From contig NZ_JAUAMC010000010.1 in the NCBI RefSeq assembly GCF_031010195.1, positions 1 to 64,000 on the forward strand: DNA of 64,000 nt, read 5' to 3'. The notes under the pieces are model-generated. The model was not told the origin of the DNA, ran no database searches, and was given only the letters and a program-made list of their open reading frames with translations. Each line of letters starts with the position of its first letter. Positions within the stretch are counted from its first letter, which is position 1. Made by a program: the position numbers and the translations under genes. The stretch comes from Halomonas sp. SpR8. GTDB lineage: Bacteria; Pseudomonadota; Gammaproteobacteria; Pseudomonadales; Halomonadaceae. Positions 28,900 through 38,552 of the stretch are shown here, piece by piece.

Positions 28900-30591
28900 A
28901 TGGACGTAAAACGACTTTTATTACTGATTCCACTAGCCGTACTTGCATACCTGTTAGTCGTCCAGTGGAATCAGGATTACGGGCAACCGAATTACGATTC
29001 AGTGCCTGAAACGACGCAACGCAGCAACGCGGCCACACCTAGTAACATTGAAGATGAAGAAGGTGGCTTAGCCGTTCCAAACACCTCTTCACAGCAAAGT
29101 TCAGTGGGTGAAGGTATACCCGACGATAGCGAAAGCGAAACGTCTAGCCGCGATTTCATTGCTGTGACCACCGATGTGCTCGATGTGCGCATCGATCCGC
29201 ACGGCGGCGATATTGTTTATGCCGCGTTACCGCAGCACAAACTATCCCTCGATTCAGACCGTAACTATGTGCTGTTGTCCGATAATAGCAGCCGAAGCTA
29301 CGTGGCTCGTTCCGGACTCCAGCTTGATGGCCAGGCAAGCCGCATAACCTTCACGCCGGGAAACTCAGAGTATCGCCTGGGCGATAACGATGAGGAGCTA
29401 AGCGTTGACCTAACCGCCGACGTCAATGGCGTTGAGGTTATTAAGCGTCTCACCTTTGAGCGCGGCAGCTATGCGGTCAACGTCGACTACTATCTGGCCA
29501 ATAACACCGACGCACCGGTGAGTGCGCGCTTTATTGGCCAGTTGGCACGCGACAATAGCCCTGACCCGTCAAGCGGTGTCTCGATGGGGATGAAATCCTA
29601 TTTGGGGGCTGCCTACTCAACCCCGGATGCGCGTTACGAGAAAGTCGACTTTGAAGACATTCAAAACCATAACTTTGAAAACCGTGAAGCGCAGGGCGGC
29701 TGGATAGCCATCATTCAACACTACTTTGTGTCGGCATGGGCGCCCCAGCAGGATCAACAGAACCTTTACTACGTCACCACAGACTCCAGTGACCGTAACG
29801 TCGTTGCCTTTGCTGGTCCCACCAGCACCGTTGCAGCCGATAGTGAAGCCACCTTGGGTGCCACCCTTTATATGGGGCCAAAGGTGCAGGATTACCTGGA
29901 GCAAGTCGCTCCCAATCTGCGCTTAACCGTTGATTACGGCTGGCTGTGGTTTATTGCTAACCCACTGTTTTGGCTGCTTGATCACATCCATGACATCGTC
30001 GGTAACTGGGGTTGGTCGATTGTCCTATTAACCGTACTGGTCAAGACGGTGCTATTCCCGCTTTCCGCCAAAGCTTACAAATCCATGGGTCGGATGCGTA
30101 AACTCGGCCCGGAAATGCAGCGTCTGAAAGAGATGTACGGCGACGATCGGCAAAAAATGTCGCAAGAGATGATGAAGTTCTACCAGAAGGAGAAGATTAA
30201 TCCTCTGGGGGGCTGTCTTCCTATTGTGGTCCAGATGCCCGTTTTTATCGCGCTCTACTGGATGCTGCTGGAGTCGGTTGAACTACGGCACGCCCCGTTT
30301 ATCTTCTGGATTCAGGATCTATCGGTGAAGGATCCGTACTTCATTCTGCCGATTCTGATGGGCATTTCGATGTTCGTTCAGCAGATGTTAAACCCGACAC
30401 CACCAGATCCGATGCAGGCGAAGATTATGAAGATGTTACCTATCATCTTTACCTTCTTCTTCCTGTGGTTTCCGGCTGGTCTGGTTATCTACTGGGTGGT
30501 CAACAACATCATTTCGGTGGCGCAGCAGTATTACATTACGCGCAAAATCGAAAATGATCCCAGTATCGGCAAAGGCATGAAGACCAAGTAG
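28900..30591 (+). CDS. yidC: Membrane protein insertase YidC
   Basis: Inserts and folds inner-membrane proteins, including Fo subunits. The 563-residue protein has an N-terminal signal anchor (about 4-22, LLLLIPLAVLAYLLVVQW), a large periplasmic beta domain (about 60-340), then the conserved insertase core with GNWGWSIVLLTVLVKTVLFP (about 367), GGCLPIVVQMPVFIALYWML (about 443) and FPAGLVIYWVVNN (about 527). It follows rnpA after 121 bases in which yidD, normally found here, is absent. Confidence 0.97.
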   Translation: MDVKRLLLLIPLAVLAYLLVVQWNQDYGQPNYDSVPETTQRSNAATPSNIEDEEGGLAVPNTSSQQSSVGEGIPDDSESETSSRDFIAVTTDVLDVRIDPHGGDIVYAALPQHKLSLDSDRNYVLLSDNSSRSYVARSGLQLDGQASRITFTPGNSEYRLGDNDEELSVDLTADVNGVEVIKRLTFERGSYAVNVDYYLANNTDAPVSARFIGQLARDNSPDPSSGVSMGMKSYLGAAYSTPDARYEKVDFEDIQNHNFENREAQGGWIAIIQHYFVSAWAPQQDQQNLYYVTTDSSDRNVVAFAGPTSTVAADSEATLGATLYMGPKVQDYLEQVAPNLRLTVDYGWLWFIANPLFWLLDHIHDIVGNWGWSIVLLTVLVKTVLFPLSAKAYKSMGRMRKLGPEMQRLKEMYGDDRQKMSQEMMKFYQKEKINPLGGCLPIVVQMPVFIALYWMLLESVELRHAPFIFWIQDLSVKDPYFILPILMGISMFVQQMLNPTPPDPMQAKIMKMLPIIFTFFFLWFPAGLVIYWVVNNIISVAQQYYITRKIENDPSIGKGMKTK

Positions 30592-30630
30592 TTAAAACTG
30601 GTAGTTTAAAACCAGGTAGTTAAAAACCAG
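30589..30630. repeat. Three imperfect 13-15-bp direct repeats after yidC
   Basis: TAGTTAAAACTGG, TAGTTTAAAACCAGG and TAGTTAAAAACCAG follow each other. The first contains the yidC stop codon. No function is evident. Confidence 0.6.
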
Positions 30631-30655
30631 TAGTCCGCCTTTTGATCGACGCTTT

Positions 30656-30690
30656 CAGACCCCCGCCCTGTGCGGGGGTCTGGCGTTTTA
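30656..30690 (+). terminator. Terminator after yidC
   Basis: CAGACCCCCGC and GCGGGGGTCTG form an 11-bp perfect stem with a CCTGT loop (30656-30682), followed by GCGTTTTA. The T run is short and displaced, so termination may be partial and some mnmE transcription may read through. Confidence 0.75.
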
Positions 30691-30756
30691 AGGTCGACAA
30701 ATTCACACTATAAAGACTGATCAATTGTTACTTCAGCCTTTCAAAAGAGATTCACC

Positions 30757-32127
30757 ATGGCCGAACGCCTCTATACGCCTGACACCATTGCGGCATTAGC
30801 AACGCCACCGGGACGCGGGGGCGTCGGTATTATTCGTGTCTCTGGGCCCGCCTGCCGTAACATCGCCGAAGCCATGATTGGGCACTGCCCTGCTCCGCGT
30901 AATGCCCATTACGGCCCTTTCCAGGGCGCTGAGGGCAGCATTGATGAAGGTATCGCCCTGTTCTTCAACGGTCCTCACTCATTCACCGGTGAAGACGTAC
31001 TGGAACTGCAGGGGCATGGCGGTCCAATTATCATGGACATACTGTTGGAACGCTGCGTGGCCTTGGGTGCCCGCTTGGCGCGTCCAGGTGAGTTTTCCGA
31101 GCGGGCATTTTTAAACGATAAGCTCGACCTGGCCCAGGCCGAAGCGATTGCCGACCTCATCGATGCCACTTCTCGCTCGGCAGCAGAAAACGCCGTGCGC
31201 TCGCTACAGGGCGAGTTCTCGAAGCGCGTCTCTGCGTTGGTCACACGGCTCATAGAGCTTCGCGTCTACGTAGAAGCGGCCATCGACTTTCCCGAAGAGG
31301 AGATCGATTTTCTTGCCGACGGCCATGTGGCACAACATTTAAACAGCGTACAGCAGGCGCTGAGCGACGTTCGCCAGGCGGCAGGCCAAGGTGCGCTGCT
31401 GCGCGAAGGAATGAGCGTGGTCATCGCAGGGCGGCCCAATGCGGGTAAATCTAGCCTGCTAAATGCTCTCACCGAGCAGGATACCGCCATTGTGACGGAT
31501 ATTGCGGGCACGACACGGGACGTACTCCGCGAGCATATCCATATCGACGGTATGCCGCTGCATATCATCGACACTGCCGGACTACGCGATACGCCCGATG
31601 CGGTTGAGAAAATTGGCGTTGCCCGCGCCTGGGCTGAAATAGAAAAAGCTGACCGCGTGCTGCTGCTCGTGGATGCCAACACCACCGCCACTACCGATCC
31701 CATGGCCATCTGGCCAGAATTTGTGGCTCGCCTCCCCGACCCGCAGCGCTTAACGCTCGTCCGTAATAAAATAGACACCAGCGCTGAACCTGCCGGCCTC
31801 GATTTATCCACCTCCCCGCCGACACTTCGTTTATCCGCCAAAACGGGTGAGGGTGTGGATAACTTAAAGGCGCACCTAAAAGATGTGATGGGCTTTGCCG
31901 CCAACACCGAGGGCCGCTTTTCTGCCCGTCGCCGCCACCTGGATGCGCTTGATCGCGCTATGGCCGCGCTGAATACCGGCTGTGCCCAGCTTGATGGCTA
32001 CGGTGCAGGGGAGCTGCTAGCAGAAGATCTACGCGACGCTCAACAGGCCTTAGGCGAAATCACCGGCGAATTCAGCGCCGATGATTTGCTGGGTGAGATT
32101 TTCGGTAGTTTCTGTATCGGTAAATAA
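30757..32127 (+). CDS. mnmE: tRNA uridine-5-carboxymethylaminomethyl(34) synthesis GTPase
   Basis: Works with MnmG (49829) to modify U34 of tRNAs. The 456-residue protein has an N-terminal formyl-THF-binding domain ([20 protein letters not shown] near 10), a central G domain (G1 [14 protein letters not shown] near 225, G3 DTAGLRDT near 270, G4 NKID near 340) and the C-terminal CIGK end with the functional Cys. Initiation is at an ATG after AAAAGAGATTCACC. Confidence 0.97.
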   Translation: MAERLYTPDTIAALATPPGRGGVGIIRVSGPACRNIAEAMIGHCPAPRNAHYGPFQGAEGSIDEGIALFFNGPHSFTGEDVLELQGHGGPIIMDILLERCVALGARLARPGEFSERAFLNDKLDLAQAEAIADLIDATSRSAAENAVRSLQGEFSKRVSALVTRLIELRVYVEAAIDFPEEEIDFLADGHVAQHLNSVQQALSDVRQAAGQGALLREGMSVVIAGRPNAGKSSLLNALTEQDTAIVTDIAGTTRDVLREHIHIDGMPLHIIDTAGLRDTPDAVEKIGVARAWAEIEKADRVLLLVDANTTATTDPMAIWPEFVARLPDPQRLTLVRNKIDTSAEPAGLDLSTSPPTLRLSAKTGEGVDNLKAHLKDVMGFAANTEGRFSARRRHLDALDRAMAALNTGCAQLDGYGAGELLAEDLRDAQQALGEITGEFSADDLLGEIFGSFCIGK

Positions 32128-32135
32128 CGATTCTC

Positions 32136-32987
32136 TTACTGCGACTCTTCCACCCACCACTCCGCCTGGTAGTAACTCTCTGCACCGAGCAGCGGTGTGA
32201 TTTTTTCCATCGCTGCAGCTAGACGTTGATCCAATCCCCAAGGCGGATTAATGACCAGCATACCGCTACCATACATCCCATGAGCTTGCTCTCCAGGGGC
32301 ACGCAGTAGTAGCTCGCTGCGCCATATTTTGCGTACGCCGCTCTCTTTCAAAGCAGTTAATAGAGTGTGGTGGTGGCCAGCGGGCAGCAACGGGTACCAA
32401 ATCAAGACCACTCCGTGGCGAACTTTTGCCAGTGTATACGCCACCGTCTCAGCAACCTCCTGGTACTCCACTTTGCGTTCATAGCTGGGGTCGATCAGAA
32501 CGCATAGCCGCGGCGATGAAACGGGCAGCATCGCTGTTAATCCTGTCAGACCGTTACCAAATACGCGTTGTGCGTGAGGCGATAACCCCTGAGCGTTTAG
32601 CTGCTCATGCTCGCCGGGATGCAGCTCAAACAACCGCAACTGATCCTGCTCGCGTAGAATATGACTCAGCCACCAAGGAGAGCCTGGATAGTGAGTCAGT
32701 GCCTCTGGCATGGGTTGAGCGCTCGTTAGCGCTGCTTGCCACCTGTTTAGCAACTCATCGGTAAACCCGAGGCGGGCTTGCCAAAGCGGCCATATACCCT
32801 GGCGATACTCTTGCAAGCGCTGGGTCTCTTGAGCAACCAGCGGATAGAGCCCTCGCCCAGCATGAGTGTCGACATATGTAATAGCCGTTTTTTTACGTAA
32901 TAAATAATCGATCACCGCGTAAAGGGTCAGATGTTTATGTACATCGGCAAAATTACCGGCATGGTAAGCATGTTGGTAAGACAGCAT
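32136..32987 (-). CDS. rlmJ: 23S rRNA (adenine2030-N6)-methyltransferase
   Basis: Methylates A2030 of 23S rRNA. The 283-residue protein (E. coli 280) starts LSYQHAYHAGNFADVHKHL, the characteristic family opening. It has YVDTHAGRGLY (about 38-48, SAM site) and LIDPSYE (about 165, the DPPY-type motif of N6-adenine methylases) and ends AESYYQAEWWVEES. It is convergent with mnmE with an eight-base gap. Confidence 0.94.
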   Translation of the reverse strand: MLSYQHAYHAGNFADVHKHLTLYAVIDYLLRKKTAITYVDTHAGRGLYPLVAQETQRLQEYRQGIWPLWQARLGFTDELLNRWQAALTSAQPMPEALTHYPGSPWWLSHILREQDQLRLFELHPGEHEQLNAQGLSPHAQRVFGNGLTGLTAMLPVSSPRLCVLIDPSYERKVEYQEVAETVAYTLAKVRHGVVLIWYPLLPAGHHHTLLTALKESGVRKIWRSELLLRAPGEQAHGMYGSGMLVINPPWGLDQRLAAAMEKITPLLGAESYYQAEWWVEESQ

Positions 32988-33007
32988 AGCGACTCATCAG
33001 CAGGTGA

Positions 33008-33043
33008 ATGAAAAAAGCCCGCTATGGGAGCATAGCGGGCTTT
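33008..33043 (-). terminator. Terminator after the OmpA-like gene
   Basis: AAAGCCCGCTATG and CATAGCGGGCTTT form a 13-bp stem around GGAG (33014-33043). The minus-strand copy is followed by TTTTTTC, so it ends the OmpA-like gene. Confidence 0.85.
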
Positions 33044-33076
33044 AGGCGGCAATAGCCAGATTAAAGCAATTGCGGG

Positions 33077-33757
33077 TTAACCTTGGCTTTGACCATTACC
33101 CGTTGGGGTGAGGGTAATTTCTACCCGGCGGTTCTGGGCGCGCCCTTGCTCGTTGTCGTTACTGGCGACGGGCTGAGTAGCGCCGTAACCAGAAGTATTC
33201 AAGCGCATGGATGAAACGCCGTTCTGAGATAAGTAGCTGGAGACGGCTTGAGCGCGGCGTTCAGACAGCCGCTGGTTATAGCTCGCGTCACCGGTACTAT
33301 CGGTATGGCCAGCGATACTAACGCGGGTATCCTGGTACTGCGAAAGTACGTTAGCCACTTCATTGAGGGAGCTGCGCGCTTCACTGGTCAAATCAGCTGA
33401 GTCAAAACCAAAGGTAACGCCACTCGGCATATTGAGCACGATATCGTCGCCACGGCGATCAATTTCAATGCGTGACCCTTGCAGATTGTCACGCAGTTGT
33501 TGTTCCTGACGATCCATATATACGCCCACACCGGCACCTGCAGCGGCACCCACGGCCGCGCCAATCAAAGCACGATCGCGGCGGCTGGTACTGCCATCGC
33601 CTGATAGCGCTCCAGCAGCTGCACCGACCACGGCCCCAATACCAGAGCCCAACGCCGTGCTTGAGCGCTGCGTTTGGCCACCGTAAGGATCCGAACTAGC
33701 ACAACCTGCTAATAAAATAGCGGCTGCCACCGGTGTCAATAGTCGAGAAATACGCAT
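33077..33757 (-). CDS. OmpA-family outer-membrane lipoprotein with glycine zipper
   Basis: A 226-residue protein resembling YiaD. The signal peptide ends in a lipobox (AAILLAGC, Cys at about 19), then comes a Gly/Ala-rich glycine-zipper region (GSGIGAVVGAAAGALSG and GAAVGAAAGAGVGVYMD) and a C-terminal OmpA-like peptidoglycan-binding domain (FGFDSADLTSEARSSLNEVA, HTDSTGDASYNQRLSERRAQ, NRRVEI). It probably anchors the outer membrane to the cell wall. The ATG at 33757 has AAGGAG six bases upstream, better than the GTG one codon earlier. Confidence 0.92.
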   Translation of the reverse strand: MRISRLLTPVAAAILLAGCASSDPYGGQTQRSSTALGSGIGAVVGAAAGALSGDGSTSRRDRALIGAAVGAAAGAGVGVYMDRQEQQLRDNLQGSRIEIDRRGDDIVLNMPSGVTFGFDSADLTSEARSSLNEVANVLSQYQDTRVSIAGHTDSTGDASYNQRLSERRAQAVSSYLSQNGVSSMRLNTSGYGATQPVASNDNEQGRAQNRRVEITLTPTGNGQSQG

Positions 33758-33839
33758 CACTCACTCCTTGTTTGTCTTCGGGAAATCTTTTTATTCAGCG
33801 CTGGTCACTTTTCACTCAGCTTTCTTCAAAGAGTTTTCT

Positions 33840-35045
33840 TCAAAGAACTCTCGTCACTGAGCTTTCGTCACTGATAGATGCCAGCAACTCGTTCAAGAAT
33901 AATAGACCTTGAGGCGATGCACGCAGTTTTTCAGGCATTTGCATCAAAAGTCCTTTTTTCTGAGCAGATTGTAAACGCGCTAATAGCATAGCATCGGGCT
34001 GGCCTGTATGAGTACGCCATGTATTCAGCGGGACTCCTTCGGTGAGCCGCAGTGCATTCATGGCAAACTCCAGTGGTAGCTCGTCGACACTTATGAGCTG
34101 TTTGCCCGCGACGAAGCCGCGCAGGTCATTTATACGCTTTAAATAAGCATCAGGCTGGCGTGTCTTCCAGCGCCGTTCAATACGCCATTCACCGTTTTGA
34201 TCAATGTGACTAAGCTTGCCATGGGCTCCAGCGCCAATCCCAAGATAGTCACCAAACTGCCAATAGTTAAGGTTATGCCGACTCCGATGACCCGCGCGAG
34301 CGTAGGCCGAAATCTCGTAGCGTCTAAACCCTGCCTGCTCCAAAAGCTGGTGCCCGCTATCCTGTATATCCCAGAGCGACTCCTCCTCAGGCAATATCGG
34401 CGGGTGGGAGTGAAAGGCGGTATTCGGTTCTAGCGTAAGCTGGTACCAGGAGAGGTGTTCGGGTGCCAATGCGAGTGCTTGCTCGATATCATCCATCGCC
34501 AGTTGAGGCGTCTGCTCGGGCAAGCCATGCATAAGATCAACGTTAATATTGGTAAAGCCCGCCTGGCGCGCCTGCGTTATAGCGGTGACCGCCTCTTGTC
34601 CGCTATGAATACGCCCTAGTGCGTGTAATTGAGCTGGCTGAAAGCTTTGAATACCGAGCGAGAGACGATTAATCCCGGCCTCTCGATAGCCGATAAATCG
34701 CTTCTGTTCGGTGGTGCCTGGATTAGCCTCTAAGGTAATTTCGATAGCGTTGGCAAAAGGCAAGCGCGCTTCAATTTCTGTGAGTAACCGCGCATAAAAT
34801 GCTGGCGAAAGCAGGCTGGGCGTACCACCTCCGATAAAGATGGTTTGAATATCGCGCCCGGCAGCTAATCCCAGGTCATCGTCTAAATCTTGTAACAGTG
34901 CATCAAGGTAGGCCGCTTCGGGTAAATCCCGAGGCGTAAAGCCATGAGTGCCCGGTTCGTGAGAATTGAAATCACAGTAAGGACATTTACGGACACACCA
35001 TGGTGTGTGGATATAAACAGAAAGCGGCGGTAGCTTATCAGCCAT
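33840..35045 (-). CDS. hemW: Radical SAM heme chaperone HemW
   Basis: Radical SAM protein once called an oxygen-independent coproporphyrinogen oxidase and now regarded as a heme-trafficking protein. With the ATG at 35045 it has 401 residues. The cluster motif is CVRKCPYCDF (about 17-26), followed by FIGGGTPSLL (about 63), EANPGTTE, SLGIQSF and VDLMHGLPEQT. It ends with the HemN C-terminal domain. HemN proper carries an extra N-terminal Cys that I do not see here. The ATG overlaps the rdgB stop by eight bases, and upstream in-frame codons to 35132 were rejected. Confidence 0.93.
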   Translation of the reverse strand: MADKLPPLSVYIHTPWCVRKCPYCDFNSHEPGTHGFTPRDLPEAAYLDALLQDLDDDLGLAAGRDIQTIFIGGGTPSLLSPAFYARLLTEIEARLPFANAIEITLEANPGTTEQKRFIGYREAGINRLSLGIQSFQPAQLHALGRIHSGQEAVTAITQARQAGFTNINVDLMHGLPEQTPQLAMDDIEQALALAPEHLSWYQLTLEPNTAFHSHPPILPEEESLWDIQDSGHQLLEQAGFRRYEISAYARAGHRSRHNLNYWQFGDYLGIGAGAHGKLSHIDQNGEWRIERRWKTRQPDAYLKRINDLRGFVAGKQLISVDELPLEFAMNALRLTEGVPLNTWRTHTGQPDAMLLARLQSAQKKGLLMQMPEKLRASPQGLLFLNELLASISDESSVTRVL

Positions 35046-35646
35046 GCGCCACCTGCAGTAACTCGACCAAGCCTTGCAGTGCCCGCCCTCGATGGCTGAG
35101 ACGATTTTTACTTTCGCTGGGCAGCTCGGCAACGCTCATGCCTTGATCTGGCAGCCAAAATAGTGGGTCATAACCAAATCCTTCATTGCCGCGAGGATGA
35201 GCAAGAATTTCGCCTTCCCAGCTACGTTGCACAATGATCGGCACCGGATCTTTAGGGTGACGTAAATATACCAATACGCACCAATAGCGCCCGCTTCGCT
35301 GGCCTTCCGCGCAGCCACTAAGCGCTTCTAACAACATTTGATTATTTTTCTCATCACTTTTAGGTTCGCCACCGTAACGCGCCGAGTAAATACCCGGCGC
35401 GCCGTGCAGAGCGTCCACTTCCAGTCCTGAATCATCTGCCAATGCAGGTAATCCACTGATTAGGCTCGCTTCACGAGCTTTCAACAGCGCATTTTCAACG
35501 AATGTCAGACCAGTCTCTTCAACCTCATTGACACCAAAATCCGCTTGAGGGCGAACGTCAAAGCCCAATGGTGAAAGTAATTGTTTGAATTCTCTTAATT
35601 TTCCTGCATTTCCACTGGCCAGAACAAGGGTATCGACTGCTGCCAT
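35038..35646 (-). CDS. rdgB: XTP/dITP pyrophosphatase (Ham1)
   Basis: Hydrolyses non-canonical purine nucleoside triphosphates and so keeps dITP and XTP out of DNA. The 202-residue product (E. coli 197) has VLASGNAGKLREF (about 8-20), the DDSGLEVDALHGAPGIYSAR block (about 70-89) and FGYDPLFW (about 156) with SHRGRAL near the end. It is coupled to hemW by overlap. Confidence 0.95.
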   Translation of the reverse strand: MAAVDTLVLASGNAGKLREFKQLLSPLGFDVRPQADFGVNEVEETGLTFVENALLKAREASLISGLPALADDSGLEVDALHGAPGIYSARYGGEPKSDEKNNQMLLEALSGCAEGQRSGRYWCVLVYLRHPKDPVPIIVQRSWEGEILAHPRGNEGFGYDPLFWLPDQGMSVAELPSESKNRLSHRGRALQGLVELLQVAHG

Positions 35647-35927
35647 GGTGCGTCCTCCAAGCTTTAGAGCGTCAGTTTACGCGCTCATGAAACGTATCAA
35701 AAGCAGGCAAAATGTTACTCAATGTGTTTTTAACAAAGACTACTAAACATAAAGCTAATTAAATATTAAATATTGTTTTTAAACATAATTTAAAAATATG
35801 AAAACATTTCCCGTAAAGATGGAAAAGTTTTTATTATTTTTTTAGTAACATTATTTTACAAAAATTATCTTTTAGGCAACAATTCAGAAGTTGCCTGCTC
35901 ACTCTTTCTTTCCATGAGGGCCTCCCA
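35647..35927 (+). promoter_or_regulatory. AT-rich regulatory region of csgDEFG
   Basis: A 281-base gap, very AT-rich at about 35740-35880, between divergent rdgB and csgD. GGCAAC and GTTGCC (35875-35895) form an inverted repeat with a nine-base spacer just upstream of csgD, a possible leader hairpin or operator. Long intergenic control regions are typical of csgD in enterobacteria. No single promoter stands out among many A/T hexamers. Confidence 0.5.
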
Positions 35928-36620
35928 ATGTCGCAGGAAAAGTCTACCGGTTCAGTGTATATCGTTACCGAAAAAAGTCCCCAAGCTCAGCTGTTCGCTG
36001 AATATTTGAACAAGCATACCGGCTGTCAAATAAGTGTTCACTCACCCAACTCAACACTACCTATTTCAGCATCTGGTAACTTGTTGATACTGATAGATAG
36101 TGACCATATTGGCGTTGATACTTTACCGGAATGGCAAGATAAACTCCCGGAGTCATTAACTAAAACGCCTCTAGCCGCTTTCAATATCCATGATATGGAT
36201 CATGCATTGGAAGCACTGTCATGTGCACAGCTGAAAGGGGTTTTTTATCGTAACGAAAGCCTTGAGGTCATTTGTAAAGGCATCCACGCACTACTAGAAG
36301 GGGAGCTATGGATGTCACGGGATTTAATGGCCCGCTTGATTCTGTTTTATCGCAAATACCAAAGTAATGCCTTCCGCCCAGCCTGTGGGTTAACCAACCG
36401 AGAAATGGAAATCATTTCACTACTTAGTGCTGGATCATCCAATCAGCAAATCGCTGAAAAGCTATTTGTTAGCGAACATACTGTTAAGTCCCACCTATAC
36501 AACATTTTTCGCAAGATCAATGTGCATAACCGTATTCAAGCGCTCAATTGGATTCATCAAAATCTGGGTCCCATTTTGCCCAATATTGAAACGGCAAGAA
36601 GCCTTCAGCGCCACCGTTAG
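35928..36620 (+). CDS. csgD: Curli master regulator CsgD, LuxR family
   Basis: DNA-binding activator of the curli genes. The 230-residue protein has an N-terminal receiver-like region without a clear phosphoacceptor pattern, then a LuxR-type helix-turn-helix at about 148-205: LTNREMEIISLLSAGSSNQQ, IAEKLFVSEHTVKSHLYNIF and RKINVHNRIQALNW. It is first in a same-strand csgD-E-F-G array, as in E. coli. GAGGGC precedes the ATG. Confidence 0.92.
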   Translation: MSQEKSTGSVYIVTEKSPQAQLFAEYLNKHTGCQISVHSPNSTLPISASGNLLILIDSDHIGVDTLPEWQDKLPESLTKTPLAAFNIHDMDHALEALSCAQLKGVFYRNESLEVICKGIHALLEGELWMSRDLMARLILFYRKYQSNAFRPACGLTNREMEIISLLSAGSSNQQIAEKLFVSEHTVKSHLYNIFRKINVHNRIQALNWIHQNLGPILPNIETARSLQRHR

Positions 36621-36644
36621 TGCTTACGTAGAAGGTAATTAGAC

Positions 36645-37166
36645 ATGTCTCTAGTCCATCGTTTACTCATAACCGTGTTCACCTTGGCGGTGTGGATAAT
36701 GGCGCCAATGACATTAGCCAACGAGCCAGCCCTCCCCGCGGAAACATTGCCAGCCAATGAGCAAGCGGCCATTGACGCTATCAACCAGCTTTCAAGCCCT
36801 GATGGCCCTGAGGTGCAGGGCAGCACTAATGGCGGTAGTGAGCTAACCGGTGTGATGGTGGATCGCACGATCACCATGGCCGGAAAAACGTTCTACCGCG
36901 CCTTTAGCCAACGAGCTATGGATAACTTAATTATTGGAAACGCCACCATCACTATCAACGAGCGACCAGATGCACGCTGGGGTAGCCAAATTTGGGTAAT
37001 GGAAGGCAACCAAATGTATTTCCGTACACAGCTCTCCCCAAGAATTAGCGAAGCCGACCGCGCCGCGGGGGAAGCCGTAAAAACCGTCGAAGAAGAGTTG
37101 CTGCGTCAACAATTGACCTCAGCGCTTACCTCAGACAAAGACTTGGGAAGAGAGGAGCTACGATAA
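36645..37166 (+). CDS. csgE: Curli assembly factor CsgE
   Basis: Periplasmic adaptor that delivers curlin subunits to the CsgG pore. The 173-residue precursor has a signal peptide (about 1-25, ending LANE), then a CsgE domain with TGVMVDRTITMAGKTFYRAF (about 67-86), the very conserved TINERPDARWGSQIWV (about 103-118) and a helical end. The mature protein is longer at the N-terminus than E. coli CsgE by a Pro/Ala/Glu-rich stretch. The stop overlaps the csgF start (TAATG). Confidence 0.93.
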   Translation: MSLVHRLLITVFTLAVWIMAPMTLANEPALPAETLPANEQAAIDAINQLSSPDGPEVQGSTNGGSELTGVMVDRTITMAGKTFYRAFSQRAMDNLIIGNATITINERPDARWGSQIWVMEGNQMYFRTQLSPRISEADRAAGEAVKTVEEELLRQQLTSALTSDKDLGREELR

Positions 37167-37594
37167 TGAAAAACATATTCAAAACCACAGCAGCTAGCGC
37201 CATGGCCACCGCCATCTTAGCAAGCACACTGACCCTTCAAGCGAATGCTGGCGAGCTAATTTACACACCGCTTAACCCGTCGTTTGGTGGTGATCCTTTT
37301 ATGGGCAGTTATCTGCTGGGCAAAGCCCAATCGCAAGATACCAACACCGATCCCAACGCCAGAGGGATTGAATCACTCTCTTCTACCGAACGACTGATTC
37401 AAAGCCTCGAGAGTCGACTGATATCGCAGCTAATCAGCGACGTTGGCGCTGGCCAAATTGACGAGGGTGCGTTCGATAGCGGTGAGTTCAGCGTAGTGGT
37501 ACGCGATGAAGGCGGACAGCTAATCGTAAGAGTCGTCGATAAAGTTACCGGCGATGTTACCAACATCAGTGTTGGTGGCTTGTTTAACCCCTGA
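37166..37594 (+). CDS. csgF: Curli assembly factor CsgF
   Basis: Surface-exposed factor that lines the CsgG pore and holds the nucleator CsgB. The 142-residue precursor has a signal peptide ending QANAG (about 28), then the diagnostic mature N-terminus LIYTPLNPSFGGDPFMGSYL (pore-binding segment), a linker, and a C-terminal beta region. It is coupled to csgE. Confidence 0.94.
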   Translation: MKNIFKTTAASAMATAILASTLTLQANAGELIYTPLNPSFGGDPFMGSYLLGKAQSQDTNTDPNARGIESLSSTERLIQSLESRLISQLISDVGAGQIDEGAFDSGEFSVVVRDEGGQLIVRVVDKVTGDVTNISVGGLFNP

Positions 37595-37628
37595 TTTATT
37601 GTTGCTTTAAATACTAAGAAAAATTAAC

Positions 37629-37647
37629 AAGACTGCTTGTCAGTCTT
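37629..37647 (+). other. Small hairpin between csgF and csgG
   Basis: AAGACTG and CAGTCTT pair around CTTGT in the 86-base gap before csgG. No T run follows. It may be a processing or attenuation element. Confidence 0.35.
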
Positions 37648-37680
37648 AAAAACAGCTACGTGTTATTCACGGGGATCATC

Positions 37681-38511
37681 ATGAAAATTATCGCTACTCT
37701 ACTCATGGCTAGTTTACTCAGCGGCTGTGCTGGGATGGTTGCGACATCTGAGAATTTGGAAGGGGCAAAAGCAACGCTCACACCTCGCGGCGCCACCTAT
37801 CAAGATTTAGTCTCTCTACCGCCACCAGCAGGACGCATTTTTGTCTCCGTGTATGATTTTCGCGATCAAACCGGCCAATACCGTCCCGCTCCCGCCAGTA
37901 CGTTCTCTACTGCGGTAACACAGGGTGCTGCAGCAATGCTTACCGGTGCACTGGCAGATTCTGGCTGGTTTATACCGCTTGAGCGTGTAGGGTTACAAAA
38001 TCTACTTACCGAAAGGCGCATCATCCGTGCTGAATTTGAGCGTTTTGGCCAAGCCGATACGCTGCCTTCGCTTAGAGCTGCCTCAGTCATGCTAGAGGGC
38101 GGTATTATCGCCTATGAATCTAACGTGCGAACCGGTGGGGCTGGCGCTGAGTACTTTGGTATTGGCGCCTCGGGGCAGTATCAGGTTGACCAAGTAACGA
38201 TAAATTTACGTGCTGTTGAAATATCGACCGGGGAAGTACTGGCTAATGTGACTACGACCAAAACGATTTATTCTAAAGAGATGAGGGCGGGTGTTTATCG
38301 CTTTATCGATTTTCGTCGGTTGTTAGAGGCAGAAGTAGGCCTGACAACGAACGAACCTGTCCAACTCGCCGTGATGTCAGCCATTGAATCTGCTGTTATT
38401 CATCTAGTAGCGCGCGGAGTAGAAGACAATCTCTGGAATTTGGCCAATAACGTTAATTTTCAAGACACCATATTGGCAGACTATCTAGATGCGCCTATTC
38501 CTTTACTATAA
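37681..38511 (+). CDS. csgG: Curli secretion channel lipoprotein CsgG
   Basis: Outer-membrane lipoprotein forming the nonameric curlin export pore. The 276-residue precursor has a lipoprotein signal (LLMASLLSGC, Cys at about 16), LPPPAGRIFVSVYDFRDQTG (about 45-64), the pore-forming and barrel segments YESNVRTGGAGAEYFGIGAS (about 148-167), and TTKTIYSKEMRAGVYRFIDF. An in-frame GTG at 37660 was rejected because the ATG at 37681 gives a clean lipoprotein signal and has GGGGA upstream. Confidence 0.94.
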   Translation: MKIIATLLMASLLSGCAGMVATSENLEGAKATLTPRGATYQDLVSLPPPAGRIFVSVYDFRDQTGQYRPAPASTFSTAVTQGAAAMLTGALADSGWFIPLERVGLQNLLTERRIIRAEFERFGQADTLPSLRAASVMLEGGIIAYESNVRTGGAGAEYFGIGASGQYQVDQVTINLRAVEISTGEVLANVTTTKTIYSKEMRAGVYRFIDFRRLLEAEVGLTTNEPVQLAVMSAIESAVIHLVARGVEDNLWNLANNVNFQDTILADYLDAPIPLL

Positions 38512-38552
38512 CTTTTTCACCTAATAGCGTTAGGGACAATGAAACATTAACT

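Noticed and set aside
28782..29009. 75-codon frame between rnpA and yidC, considered as yidD
   Set aside because: Lacks the YidD sequence pattern and overlaps the start of yidC in another frame.
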